Shown here: in pieces, positions 34,664 through 43,530 of the stretch
Layout of the letters: each line of letters opens with the position of its first letter
Numbering within the stretch: the stretch's first letter is position 1
Origin: Bacteroidota bacterium
Lineage (GTDB): Bacteria > Bacteroidota > Bacteroidia > Cytophagales > Cyclobacteriaceae
Assembly: GCA_018266395.1 (NCBI GenBank)
Contig: JAFEAM010000014.1
Location: forward strand, 60,804 to 124,803
Direction: 5' to 3'
DNA length: 64,000 bases
Program-made: the position numbers and the translations under genes
The notes under the pieces: generated by a model
The model's input: the letters and a program-made list of their open reading frames with translations, nothing else
The model's database searches: none
What the model was told of the DNA's origin: nothing

Positions 34664-35944
34664 CTATTTTCCTGACAAATCCAGCTTCAGAATACTGTGA
34701 AGAAGCGCGTCAACCCCTCTGGCCATGTCTTCAGCCGTGCTGTATTCATAAGGCGAATGGCTGATTCCATCTTTGCTAGGGATAAAGAGCATCCCGGTGG
34801 GAGCAATACGAGCCATGTCCTGGGTGTCATGACCTGCTCCACTGGGCATGAACTTTTGACTGTAGTTGAGTTCTTTGGCGGCATCCGCAATGGTCTGCTG
34901 AACATATTTATCTGTCAGTGCCGGAAGGTTCTCGTTTAACAATTCGAAACGGAAGCTCACACCGGATGATTTACTGATTTCTTCTGCGCGCAACCTTACT
35001 TTGCTGAAAACTTCCATTATCCTGTCATGAGAGAGATCCCTGATCTCCAGCATAAATTCAGTCTTGCCCGGAATAACATTCGGTGCACCAGGCCATGCAG
35101 CGATCTTTCCGACTGTTGCAACTTGCCGGCCTTGAATCGAAGTGGCGGCTTCGTTGATAGCAACCACCAACTTTGATGAGGCCAGGAGGGCATCCTGGCG
35201 CTGGTTCATCGGTGTGGTGCCGGCATGATTGGCTTTTCCCTCTGCAGTAACTCTCCACTGATTGATGCCCACAATCCCTTCCACCACCCCGATCTGTAAT
35301 CCTTCCTGAAAAAGAATGCCACCTTGTTCAATGTGCAGTTCCAGAAATGCATGAATGCTTCCTTTCTTCCTGGCAGCTGATGAAAGTCTCTCGGGATCTC
35401 CACCCAGGAGTTGAATACCCTGCCTGATGGTTTTGCCACTATGGCTGAGGAGATCAAGTTTGTTGCTTCCGAGAATACCGGCAATCGCCTCACTGCCGGT
35501 CAGACCTCCTTCCTCATCCTCGAAGATGATGACCTCCAGCGGATGATTTGTTTGAATCTTTCCTTCATTCAGTAACTCAATGCATTCAATGGCACCCAGG
35601 GACCCTACATCTCCGTCGTAGTTTCCGCCGTTGGGAACGCTGTCAATATGAGATCCGAAGGCGATTACGGGGAGGTTGTTATTCTTGCCCTTTCTTTGTC
35701 CAATAATATTTCCCGCCGCGTCGATGCTAACTTCAAGCCCCGCATTTTTCATCAGGCTGATGACATAAGCCCTTCCCTGAAGGTCTGCCTCACTGAATGC
35801 CACCCGGCTGACGCCACCTTCCGGGTTGGCCCCGAACGTGCCCAGCTTTTTAATGCGCTCTTCCATCCGTGAAGCGCTGGCATGGGGCTGGGCCATCAAG
35901 TCGCAACTAAGCAGTGCCAATAAAGCAATAAGTATGGTTTTCAT
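34664..35944 (-). CDS. Exported M20-type amidohydrolase (allantoate/N-carbamoyl-amino acid hydrolase-like)
   Basis: The 426-residue protein has a signal peptide (ending CDLMAQ) and M20 landmarks: FGSHIDSVPNGGNYDG (His and Asp ligands), FEDEEGG (catalytic/ligand Glu), HIEQGGILFQEG and a C-terminal MPSGAGHDTQDMA. This set is typical of the allantoate amidohydrolase and N-carbamoyl-L-amino acid hydrolase branch, binuclear enzymes acting on C-N bonds. An exported form would act on external or periplasmic ureido compounds or peptides. It follows the M48 gene by 25 bases and may share its transcript. Confidence 0.83.
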   Translation of the reverse strand: MKTILIALLALLSCDLMAQPHASASRMEERIKKLGTFGANPEGGVSRVAFSEADLQGRAYVISLMKNAGLEVSIDAAGNIIGQRKGKNNNLPVIAFGSHIDSVPNGGNYDGDVGSLGAIECIELLNEGKIQTNHPLEVIIFEDEEGGLTGSEAIAGILGSNKLDLLSHSGKTIRQGIQLLGGDPERLSSAARKKGSIHAFLELHIEQGGILFQEGLQIGVVEGIVGINQWRVTAEGKANHAGTTPMNQRQDALLASSKLVVAINEAATSIQGRQVATVGKIAAWPGAPNVIPGKTEFMLEIRDLSHDRIMEVFSKVRLRAEEISKSSGVSFRFELLNENLPALTDKYVQQTIADAAKELNYSQKFMPSGAGHDTQDMARIAPTGMLFIPSKDGISHSPYEYSTAEDMARGVDALLHSILKLDLSGK

Positions 35945-35969
35945 GCAGCGTGGTGAGTTAAGGGTTTAA

Positions 35970-37208
35970 TCAGACGGCCTTTTCAATAGCCTCCAGCCTT
36001 TTCAGAAGGGGCGGGTGGGAATAATGGAAGAATACGTATAGGGGGTGAGGGTATAGGTTGCTCAGGCTGTCAACGGAAAGCTTCTTAAGCGCAGTGGCAA
36101 GTGCCGCACCACTAAATGTTTTGCGTGCGAAGGCATCCGCCTCGAACTCGTTCTTTCTGCTGATGAGGCGCATGCCAATTCCGGTTATCGTGCTGATCGG
36201 GGAAAAGAGAATGGCGAATGCAATCATATTCAGATGAAGGGATAACCCGTGCCCGCCCAGTGCAAGTGATATATTGGAGTTGAACACCATCAGTGAAAGT
36301 ACATACAGCATGAAAAAAACCTGGATAACAGAAAACACGTATCCAATGACGATATGCTTCTTTTTGAAGTGACCAACCTCGTGGGCCAATACGGCGACCA
36401 GTTCTTCCCTGGTATGCTTTTCGATCAGGGTGTCGAACAGCACAATCTTCTTGCGCTTACCGATTCCTGAGAAGAATGCATTGGCTTTGCTCGAGCGCTT
36501 CGAACCATCCATCACGTAGACATTGCTCAGCGGGAAATTCACTTTAGATGCAAACTGACGGATAGCATCTTTCAATTCTCCATCAGGCAGGAGCGTGAGC
36601 TTGTTGAAGAGCGGTAAGAGGAGTGAAGTATAGAAAATATTAACCAGGAATATGAAGGCGGATGCAGTAATTCCAAACCAGATCCAGAAGTCGGGCCCCA
36701 TTTCCTTAATGAGCAGGATGAGTGCGGCCAGAAGCACACCGCCGATAACACCACCGAGTATATAGGACTTAAGCTTGTCAAGGAAAAAAGTCCGGACCGT
36801 CGTTTTGTTGAATCCATACTTTTCCTCAATCACGAAAGTGGAGTGCCATTGGAAGGGCAGAGTGATAAGATCCATTACCAGGATCAGTATTCCAAAAAAG
36901 ACCAGTGCAAGGATGATATCGCTTGTAATGAATGAGCGCAGCCATGTGTCCAGCATGCCGAATCCGCCGAAGAGCAGCATGAGAAGAGAGAGTGTGGCTG
37001 AGGTGGCAGAGGTAATGAAACCAAACTGCGTCAATTCCCGGTGATATTCAAGGGACTTCAGGTACTTGTCCCTGTCGTAAAACGCGGCAACCTCGTCAGG
37101 AATGTCTGCTCGCTGTGCCCTTAGATTCAGGTAATCCAGGAACTGATCAAGCAAATAGTTGGCGATGGAAATTCCGACAATAATGTACAGTATGGTCCCA
37201 GGCTGCAT
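35970..37208 (-). CDS. M48 (Ste24/CAAX-type) membrane metalloprotease
   Basis: The frame extends to 37256, but ATG 37208 is chosen because it clears the upstream stop by one base and starts directly at the first membrane helix. The 412-residue protein has several transmembrane segments and the zinc motif HEVGHFKKKH (residues 276-285), with the downstream Glu ligand in NEFEADAFA. Ste24-type proteases cleave C-terminal prenylated peptides in eukaryotes. Bacterial relatives are thought to act in membrane protein quality control. It is tightly coupled to the TPR lipoprotein gene upstream. Confidence 0.9.
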   Translation of the reverse strand: MQPGTILYIIVGISIANYLLDQFLDYLNLRAQRADIPDEVAAFYDRDKYLKSLEYHRELTQFGFITSATSATLSLLMLLFGGFGMLDTWLRSFITSDIILALVFFGILILVMDLITLPFQWHSTFVIEEKYGFNKTTVRTFFLDKLKSYILGGVIGGVLLAALILLIKEMGPDFWIWFGITASAFIFLVNIFYTSLLLPLFNKLTLLPDGELKDAIRQFASKVNFPLSNVYVMDGSKRSSKANAFFSGIGKRKKIVLFDTLIEKHTREELVAVLAHEVGHFKKKHIVIGYVFSVIQVFFMLYVLSLMVFNSNISLALGGHGLSLHLNMIAFAILFSPISTITGIGMRLISRKNEFEADAFARKTFSGAALATALKKLSVDSLSNLYPHPLYVFFHYSHPPLLKRLEAIEKAV

Positions 37209-37209
37209 A

Positions 37210-38151
37210 TCAGTGCTTCGGCGCCGAATTGTCCACTTCCTTTTCGGAAGCAGCATAGGCGAAGCCTTCCCAGTTTTTTGTGCTCAGTATTTTCCAGTAC
37301 AGCGTGTTCGCTTTCTCCTTGTTGCCATGGTAGGCATACCAGTTTGCGAGACCATACATCTTGGTGATGTCAAGGACAGTCATCTTGTCTACCTCCATAT
37401 TTTCGTCCATCAGTTCTTCCGGTTTGATAAGTCCTTTATAGAGCATGATTCGCCTGAAGTAAGGATGATCGCGGTCTGTGTCATAAGTTGCGGTGAAGGG
37501 TTTCAAAAGTTCCTCTGCTTTCTTTTCCTGTCCGCTTCGCATGTAGCAATTGTAAAGCCAGTCGCTGGCGCCAACCATGTTCTTGCTCTCCTTCGTTGCC
37601 GCTAGGGCATGTTCAAAAGCCCTGGCTGCCTCAGCGTAATTCTTGGTGAGATAATGGTATACGCCTATATGATACCAGATCTGGTGCTGGTAGGTGGCAA
37701 CAGGTTTCCCGGACGCATCGTATTCCCACACGTCGGCCTGATTGCGGATGAGTTTCTCGGCTTTTTCAAGATCTGCAATAGCCTTGTCCAATTCTCTCAA
37801 TGTGATATAGCGGTGACCGCGGTTGCGAAGAAGCTTGAATGACTCGGGATACTTCTTCAGGCCTTCCGTGTAATTGGCTACCGCGAGACGGTAACGATTG
37901 GTGCCTACATATTGCCTGCCAATTTCAATGTAGTCATCTTCGCTGAGATCGCTTTTTGCCTGAAGCAGGGCAAGCACACTGTCCGCTTTCCTCCTGGCAA
38001 GTGAGTCAACGGGTTTTGGAAATAGTGGTTTGCCGGCGAAGGAGGTGGCCTCTGGTTCCGGCTGAAGTGCTGTGGTGTTACCGGATGAACTTTCTTTTTT
38101 GGTGCACCCGATCAGCAACAGGAGTCCTGCAAGTAACAGTGAATATCTCAT
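37210..38151 (-). CDS. TPR-repeat lipoprotein
   Basis: The 313-residue protein has a lipobox LLIGC (Cys16) and, after a low-complexity linker, TPR-like helices: YIEIGRQYVGTNRYRLAVANYTEGL (near 76-100), FKLLRNRGHRYITLRELDKAIADLEKA and YHYLTKNYAEAARAFEHAL. It ends one base before the M48 start, which suggests coupled expression and perhaps delivery of substrates to the protease. It lies 48 bases after argH on the same strand. Confidence 0.82.
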   Translation of the reverse strand: MRYSLLLAGLLLLIGCTKKESSSGNTTALQPEPEATSFAGKPLFPKPVDSLARRKADSVLALLQAKSDLSEDDYIEIGRQYVGTNRYRLAVANYTEGLKKYPESFKLLRNRGHRYITLRELDKAIADLEKAEKLIRNQADVWEYDASGKPVATYQHQIWYHIGVYHYLTKNYAEAARAFEHALAATKESKNMVGASDWLYNCYMRSGQEKKAEELLKPFTATYDTDRDHPYFRRIMLYKGLIKPEELMDENMEVDKMTVLDITKMYGLANWYAYHGNKEKANTLYWKILSTKNWEGFAYAASEKEVDNSAPKH

Positions 38152-38199
38152 GATTCGCGGTTTAAGGCACCAAGTTAATTAACCCGGGCCAGATACAAA

Positions 38200-39531
38200 T
38201 TACCGGAGCAGTTTCTCAATGGCGACTTGGGCATCACCAAATCTGAAATTCTTCAATTCCGATTCCATCATGGCCATAATGCGGTCGTTATTCAGATTGC
38301 CGATGCTGCCTTCGTGGGTATGGTGAACCTGATCCGACGCCTTGAATTGACCTTCGGCGATCTTCAGCCCGATCTGACGGTAGGCATCCCGGAAGGGAAC
38401 CCCCTGGAGCACCAATTTGTTTACTTCCTCCACACTGAACAGGAATCGGTATTTTTCATCCTTAAGTAGATCTGCCTTCACTTCAATGTTGGACAACATC
38501 AGGTGGAGCATTTTCAAGCAATCTCTAAGGGTTTTGAAGGCAGGGAACAATTTTTCTTTCAATATCTGAAGATCGCGATGATAGCCGGATGGAAGATTGG
38601 CTATAACAAGAGCCACTTCATTGGGGAGCGACATGAGATCGTTGCACCTTGCCCTCACCAATTCAAAAACATCAGGATTTTTCTTGTGGGGCATGATGCT
38701 TGATCCTGTGGTCAGTTCTTCAGGAAAAGAAATGAACCCAAAATTCTGGTTGAGGAATAGGGTGGCATCCATGCAAAGCTTTGATAGCGTGGCCGCGAAG
38801 TTGGACAGAGCCGAAGCCAAGATACGCTCAGTTTTCCCTCTTCCCATCTGGGCATAGACTACGTTGTAATTGAGATCTTCGAAACCAAGGAGCTCAGTTG
38901 TCAGTCGCCGATTGAGCGGGAAGGATGAGCCGTAACCGGCAGCGGAACCCAAGGGGTTTTTGTTGGAAACGCGATATGCGGCCTGCAGGCAAATCAGGTC
39001 ATCAACAAGCGATTCTGCGTACGCGGCGAACCACAAACCGAAGGAGGAAGGCATCGCCAGCTGAAGATGTGTGTACCCGGGCATCAAATGATTTTTGTGT
39101 GCCTCGCTTTTCTCAATCAGAAGGCCAAACAGTTCGCGAACAGGTATCGTAAGGGATTCAATTTCGGCACGAAAAAACAACTTTAGATCAACAAGCACCT
39201 GATCGTTCCTGGACCTGCCGCTGTGGATCTTCTTGCCAACGTCACCTAATTTCCTTGTAAGAAGCAGTTCAATCTGTGAATGAACATCCTCCACTCCGGG
39301 CTCGATTACAAAGTGTCCGTTGGTTATTTCCTTATGAAGATTTTTCAATTCTCCCGAAAGAAGTTTCAGTTCGGCGCTGGTCAGCAACCCGACGGATTCC
39401 AGCATTGTAATATGGGCAAGAGAACCCAGGACATCCCAGGGAGCCAGATGAAGATCCATGGTACGATCGTTGCCGGAAGTGAATTCAGTAACCGCGTGAA
39501 GTGCGTCTTTGTCTTTTTGCCAGAGCTTCAT
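38200..39531 (-). CDS. argH: Argininosuccinate lyase
   Basis: The 443-residue protein carries the fumarase/ASL signature GSSIMPHKKNPD and the N-terminal GNDRTMDLHLAPWD, plus SGRSRNDQV (the conserved region before the second active-site part). It converts argininosuccinate to arginine and fumarate, the final step of arginine synthesis. It is the last arg gene in the operon, 50 bases after argE. The form with a short N terminus beginning MKLWQKDKDA is usual in Bacteroidota. Confidence 0.95.
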   Translation of the reverse strand: MKLWQKDKDALHAVTEFTSGNDRTMDLHLAPWDVLGSLAHITMLESVGLLTSAELKLLSGELKNLHKEITNGHFVIEPGVEDVHSQIELLLTRKLGDVGKKIHSGRSRNDQVLVDLKLFFRAEIESLTIPVRELFGLLIEKSEAHKNHLMPGYTHLQLAMPSSFGLWFAAYAESLVDDLICLQAAYRVSNKNPLGSAAGYGSSFPLNRRLTTELLGFEDLNYNVVYAQMGRGKTERILASALSNFAATLSKLCMDATLFLNQNFGFISFPEELTTGSSIMPHKKNPDVFELVRARCNDLMSLPNEVALVIANLPSGYHRDLQILKEKLFPAFKTLRDCLKMLHLMLSNIEVKADLLKDEKYRFLFSVEEVNKLVLQGVPFRDAYRQIGLKIAEGQFKASDQVHHTHEGSIGNLNNDRIMAMMESELKNFRFGDAQVAIEKLLR

Positions 39532-39581
39532 GTTGTAAAATGGCCGAGGGTTAAAGTTACCGATTCTTTCTCTTGGATGAG

Positions 39582-40649
39582 CTAAAGCGCTTCAATCAAT
39601 TGGATGTATCCTCGTATGCCGTCGCGCACTTCACTTATGCGGATGTACTCGTCAGCTGAATGGGACCTTGCTGAATCGCCTGGACCGATCTTGATTGAGG
39701 GTACAGGGATCAGGGCCTGGTCTGAGGTAGTGGGTGAGCCGTATTGTTTAAGCCCGCATTTGACTGCTGCAGCAACCAGCGGATGATCCGGGGAAATGCC
39801 GGATGGCCTGATGCGTAACGATCTCGGTGTGACAGTGGAGCGGATATTTTTCAGGACGATGTCCAGGACTTCTTCGAGCGTATATTGTTCTGTTACACGG
39901 ATGTCAACAGTAAACCTGCACTCGGCCGGCACCTGGTTATGAGCCTGACCTGCCTGAATGATGGTCACCGACATCTTTATCATGCCAAGCCTTTCTGAAA
40001 CTTTCGGAAACTCATAAGTTCTGAACCACTCAATGTCTTTTATGGCATTGTAAATGGCATTATCTCCCTCATTGCGTGCCGCATGACCGGCTTTACCATG
40101 GGCAACGCAGTCAAGAACCAATAGTCCCTTTTCAGCTATTGCAGCTTCCATTTTTGTCGGTTCTCCCACAATTGCGTAGTCGATTTTAGGAAGGAGTTTA
40201 AAAATACTTTCGATTCCATTCGTCCCCGAGATCTCCTCCTCAGCTGTGGCGGCAAGCACAAGATTTACAGGAAGATTCTCTTTGGAATAGAAGTAAATGA
40301 ATGCGGAGATCAGGCTGACCAATGGCCCGCCGGCGTCATTGCTCCCAAGACCAAATAACGTGTCGCCCTCCACAGCCGGATTAAACGGATCGCGGGTATA
40401 TCCAGGATTGGGCCGGACCGTATCGTGATGTGAGTTGAGGAGGAGGGTGGGTCGCTTTGGATCGTAGTGATGATTGACGGCCCAGATATTGTTGCCAGAC
40501 CTGTGCGCCTGGATGCCTTCCGCTTTCAGGAAGCTTTCGATCAACAATGCTGTCCTTTGCTCTTCTTTACTGAATGAAGGTGTGGTGATCAGCTGTTTCA
40601 GCAATTCGACAGCTTTATCGGTGAGCCGACTGATCTCCGCTGCTGGCAT
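39582..40649 (-). CDS. argE: M20 N-acyl-ornithine/citrulline deacylase of the arginine operon
   Basis: The 355-residue protein matches the ArgE/DapE branch of M20: LLNSHHDTV (first His and Asp ligands), GLGSNDAGGP, TAEEEISG (catalytic Glu), VGEPTKME and a C-terminal RSHSADEYI. ATG 40649 is chosen over TTG 40652; its ATG overlaps the argB stop by one base (TGATG). In Bacteroidota the acyl group is removed after carbamoylation, so the substrate should be N-acyl-citrulline. With Val90 in the carbamoyltransferase, N-succinyl-citrulline is predicted. Confidence 0.87.
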   Translation of the reverse strand: MPAAEISRLTDKAVELLKQLITTPSFSKEEQRTALLIESFLKAEGIQAHRSGNNIWAVNHHYDPKRPTLLLNSHHDTVRPNPGYTRDPFNPAVEGDTLFGLGSNDAGGPLVSLISAFIYFYSKENLPVNLVLAATAEEEISGTNGIESIFKLLPKIDYAIVGEPTKMEAAIAEKGLLVLDCVAHGKAGHAARNEGDNAIYNAIKDIEWFRTYEFPKVSERLGMIKMSVTIIQAGQAHNQVPAECRFTVDIRVTEQYTLEEVLDIVLKNIRSTVTPRSLRIRPSGISPDHPLVAAAVKCGLKQYGSPTTSDQALIPVPSIKIGPGDSARSHSADEYIRISEVRDGIRGYIQLIEAL

Positions 40650-41437
40650 CAAAGTCTTATTAGCGTTCCAATTGTGTCTTCATGGGTGTTCTGCACCACA
40701 TCGCTGGCGTGACCTATCAACACTTCCTTCACCCCCGCCCGTACAGTTGCAAAGGAGTTTTCCAGTTTGGGCAGGATCCCGTCAGCCAGTGCGCCGCCTT
40801 CACGCAACTTCAAATATTCCTGCTCCTCGAGAATGCGGATGACGGAGTTTTCATCATTCACGTCCCTCAGGACACCCTTTTTTTCAAAACAGTATATCAA
40901 CCGAATCTCAAAATGCTTACTCAACGAAACTGCAATGGCATAGGCGATCGTATCGGCATTGGTGTTCAGCATGATTCCGTCAGCATGAGTCAGCGGGGCG
41001 AATACAGGAATAACATTTTGCTTCAGAAGAAAATAGAGAAGCGTCGAGTTAATGCTGTTGGGTGTGATGTCACCGACAAATCCGAAGTCAATTTCTTTTA
41101 CCGGACGCTTGACCGCTTTGATCATATTGCCATCTGCGCCGGTAAGCCCGATGGCATTGCAGCCCATCGATTGAAGCTGAGCAACCATCTGCTTGTTGAT
41201 CAAGCCACCATAAACCATGGTCACGAGGTCAAGGGTGGGCGCATCGGTGATCCTCCTTCCCTGCACATACTTGGATTGAATGCCCAACTGTTCGCCGATT
41301 TTGGTGGCAATCTTGCCACCACCATGAATGAGGATCTTGGGCGATTGGATGGATGCGAAGTTCTTGAGGAAGGAATGCAACTGCTGTTCGTCATCCAGCA
41401 CGTCCCCTCCGATCTTGATGATAAATAGCCTGTTCAT
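40649..41437 (-). CDS. argB: N-acetyl(succinyl)glutamate kinase
   Basis: The 262-residue protein has the amino-acid kinase fold markers IKIGGDVLDD at the N terminus, ILIHGGGKIATKIGEQLG, GLTGADGN and a C-terminal DGILPKLE. It phosphorylates the N-acylated glutamate in the second step of arginine synthesis. Feedback inhibition by arginine is common, but the N-terminal helix typical of arginine-sensitive hexameric forms is not seen. The gene lies 15 bases after argF' and overlaps argE. Confidence 0.94.
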   Translation of the reverse strand: MNRLFIIKIGGDVLDDEQQLHSFLKNFASIQSPKILIHGGGKIATKIGEQLGIQSKYVQGRRITDAPTLDLVTMVYGGLINKQMVAQLQSMGCNAIGLTGADGNMIKAVKRPVKEIDFGFVGDITPNSINSTLLYFLLKQNVIPVFAPLTHADGIMLNTNADTIAYAIAVSLSKHFEIRLIYCFEKKGVLRDVNDENSVIRILEEQEYLKLREGGALADGILPKLENSFATVRAGVKEVLIGHASDVVQNTHEDTIGTLIRL

Positions 41438-41452
41438 GGCACTTCAAATTTA

Positions 41453-42403
41453 CTAAGCGTTCATTGACTTCAGAATTTCGGAAAGAACGGCCTGTGCCGC
41501 CCACACGCGGTTGGCCGCCTGGGCTGTCACAAGGCTCTGGCGACTGTCCAAGACCTCATCGCTGAGTTCTACATTTCTGCGGACAGGCAGGCAGTGCATG
41601 GCCCGTGCCTTGCCCAGCTTGGCGAGGTTCATCATCCAGTTGCCTGATTCTGGCAAAATCTTTCCGTATTGGGAATAGGAACTCCAGTTCTTCACATATA
41701 CATAATCCGCTCCTTGCAATGCCTTGGCCTGGTCATATTCGATGCGGGCGTCCCCGCTGAAGCTCCCATCAAGTTCATATCCCTCGGGATGCGTAATCAC
41801 AAATTCGGATTGATCCCAGGCATTGACCCATTCAGCAAAACTATTGGCCACGCATTGGGGTAATGCTTTCACATGAGGGGCCCAGGTGAGTACCACCTTC
41901 GGCTTTCTCTTTTCCTTGAAAGTTTCGGTCATGGTGAGAAGATCGGTCAGACTTTGAAGGGGGTGAAGGGTGGCACTCTCCAGACTCACCACGGGAACAC
42001 CGCTGTATTTGACAAATTGTTTAATGATATGCTCGCTGTAGTCGGCGGACCGGTCGGTCAGCCCGGGGAAAGTCCTTATACCCAAGAGGTCAAAGTACTG
42101 TCCCAGAACAGGTGCTGCGTCCTTGACATGCTCAACGGTGGAGCCATTCATAACGGCGCCATCGGCAAACTCCAATGCCCAGCCCTCCTGGCCCACATTA
42201 AATACCACTACTTCAAGACCGAGATTGTTTGCCGCTACCTGTGTACTGAGCCTTGTTCTCAGACTGGGGTTCAGGAAGAGGAGGCCCATTCTTTTGCCAC
42301 GACCCAGATCTTCGTCTCGCATGGGCGATGACTTATATAAAAGCGCACTCTGAATGAGCGCATTGACATCGGGAGCATCCTTTACAGATAAGAACTGTTT
42401 CAT
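41453..42403 (-). CDS. argF': N-acyl-ornithine carbamoyltransferase, probably N-succinyl type
   Basis: The 316-residue protein is a transcarbamylase with the carbamoyl-phosphate loop in the form FLNPSLRTRLS (residues 43-53) and HPLQSLTDLL. Ordinary ornithine enzymes have STRT and HPxQxLAD; this variant marks the AOTCase/SOTCase group. In these enzymes one residue before the conserved Glu-His decides the acyl group: Glu92 in the Xanthomonas acetyl enzyme, Pro90 in the B. fragilis succinyl enzyme. Here it is Val90 in TVEHV, and Val at this site is reported to favour succinylornithine. It overlaps argD by four bases. Confidence 0.9.
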   Translation of the reverse strand: MKQFLSVKDAPDVNALIQSALLYKSSPMRDEDLGRGKRMGLLFLNPSLRTRLSTQVAANNLGLEVVVFNVGQEGWALEFADGAVMNGSTVEHVKDAAPVLGQYFDLLGIRTFPGLTDRSADYSEHIIKQFVKYSGVPVVSLESATLHPLQSLTDLLTMTETFKEKRKPKVVLTWAPHVKALPQCVANSFAEWVNAWDQSEFVITHPEGYELDGSFSGDARIEYDQAKALQGADYVYVKNWSSYSQYGKILPESGNWMMNLAKLGKARAMHCLPVRRNVELSDEVLDSRQSLVTAQAANRVWAAQAVLSEILKSMNA

Positions 42404-43530
42404 GCGTGGATGGAGTTGAGTACTGCATCGAGAGCTTCCGGAAGCAAGGACGCTTCTTCAGATGTGATCGCAAGAGATGGAAGCAGTCTTATGGTATTGG
42501 GTTTCGCTTCTCCTGTAAAAACGTGGTGCTTGAACAACAGATCGTTGCGCACATTCTTCAGCTCTTCCGGCAGGTCGAAGCCTATGATCAGCCCCTTGCC
42601 CCGGATGTCGAGAATGGATGAGAACTGACGGAGTTGATTAATCCAGTAGGCGCCAATCTCTGAGGCGTTCTTCATGAGCTGCTCTTTTTCTATTACCTCA
42701 AGCACGGCGATTGAAGCGGCGCAGGCGAGATAGTTGCCGCCAAAAGTGGTACCCAGCATGCCGCTCCAAGGTTTAATGTGAGGATGGATGAGCACACCTC
42801 CAACCGGGAAGCCATTCCCCATACCCTTGGCTATAGTGATAAGGTCGGCCTTGATTCCAGCAGCGTGATGTGCGAAGAAGTTGCCTGTGCGACCATAGCC
42901 CGATTGAATTTCATCCAGAATCAGCAATGCGCCGCTTTCCTTTGTCTTCTTCTCAACAACCCGCAGAAATTCATCGGTTGGTACCTGGATGCCGCCCACT
43001 CCCTGAATGCCCTCTATGATTACGCCTGCAGTCTGATGATCAATTGAGTTCAGCGACGAAACATCGTTCAGCGTTAAAAAGACGACCTCATGCCCTGCAT
43101 TGAAAGGAGCGACGATTTTCGGATTGTCTGTTACGGCTACCGCACCTGATGTACGGCCATGAAAGGATTTCTTGAAAGCAATTATCTTTCTCCGCCCGGT
43201 GGCGAAGGATGCAATTTTCAGCGCATTCTCATTTGCTTCAGCTCCGGAATTGCAGAGGAATAGCCTGTAATCAGGATAGCCGGATATTTCGTCCAGTTTT
43301 TCGGAAAGTTTCTGCTGGAGGGGGTTCTGCACACTGTTGGAGTAAAAGGAAATCTTGTCCAGTTGATCCTTGAGTGCCTCCACATAGCGCGGATGACCAT
43401 GTCCGATCGAGATCACGGCATGTCCGCCATAAAGATCGAGGTACCGATCACCTTTGTTGTCCCAGATCCATGATCCCTTGGCCCGGACTGGCTCGATTGA
43501 GAAAAGGGGATAAACGTCAAATAGTGCCAT
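42400..43530 (-). CDS. argD: N-acylornithine aminotransferase
   Basis: The 376-residue class III PLP aminotransferase has GGHAVISIGHGHP, FLCNSGAEANENALK, FKKSFHGRTSGA, the Asp of LLILDEIQSGYGRTG, and the PLP lysine K235 in ITIAKGMGNGFPVGG. It transfers the amino group from glutamate to N-acyl-glutamate semialdehyde. It overlaps argC by one base (TGATG) and argF' by four. The acyl group (acetyl or succinyl) cannot be read from this protein alone. Confidence 0.94.
   Translation of the reverse strand: MALFDVYPLFSIEPVRAKGSWIWDNKGDRYLDLYGGHAVISIGHGHPRYVEALKDQLDKISFYSNSVQNPLQQKLSEKLDEISGYPDYRLFLCNSGAEANENALKIASFATGRRKIIAFKKSFHGRTSGAVAVTDNPKIVAPFNAGHEVVFLTLNDVSSLNSIDHQTAGVIIEGIQGVGGIQVPTDEFLRVVEKKTKESGALLILDEIQSGYGRTGNFFAHHAAGIKADLITIAKGMGNGFPVGGVLIHPHIKPWSGMLGTTFGGNYLACAASIAVLEVIEKEQLMKNASEIGAYWINQLRQFSSILDIRGKGLIIGFDLPEELKNVRNDLLFKHHVFTGEAKPNTIRLLPSLAITSEEASLLPEALDAVLNSIHA

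Noticed and set aside
40682-41428. 248-codon frame antisense to argB
   Set aside because: Complement of a conserved kinase gene; no recognisable motifs.
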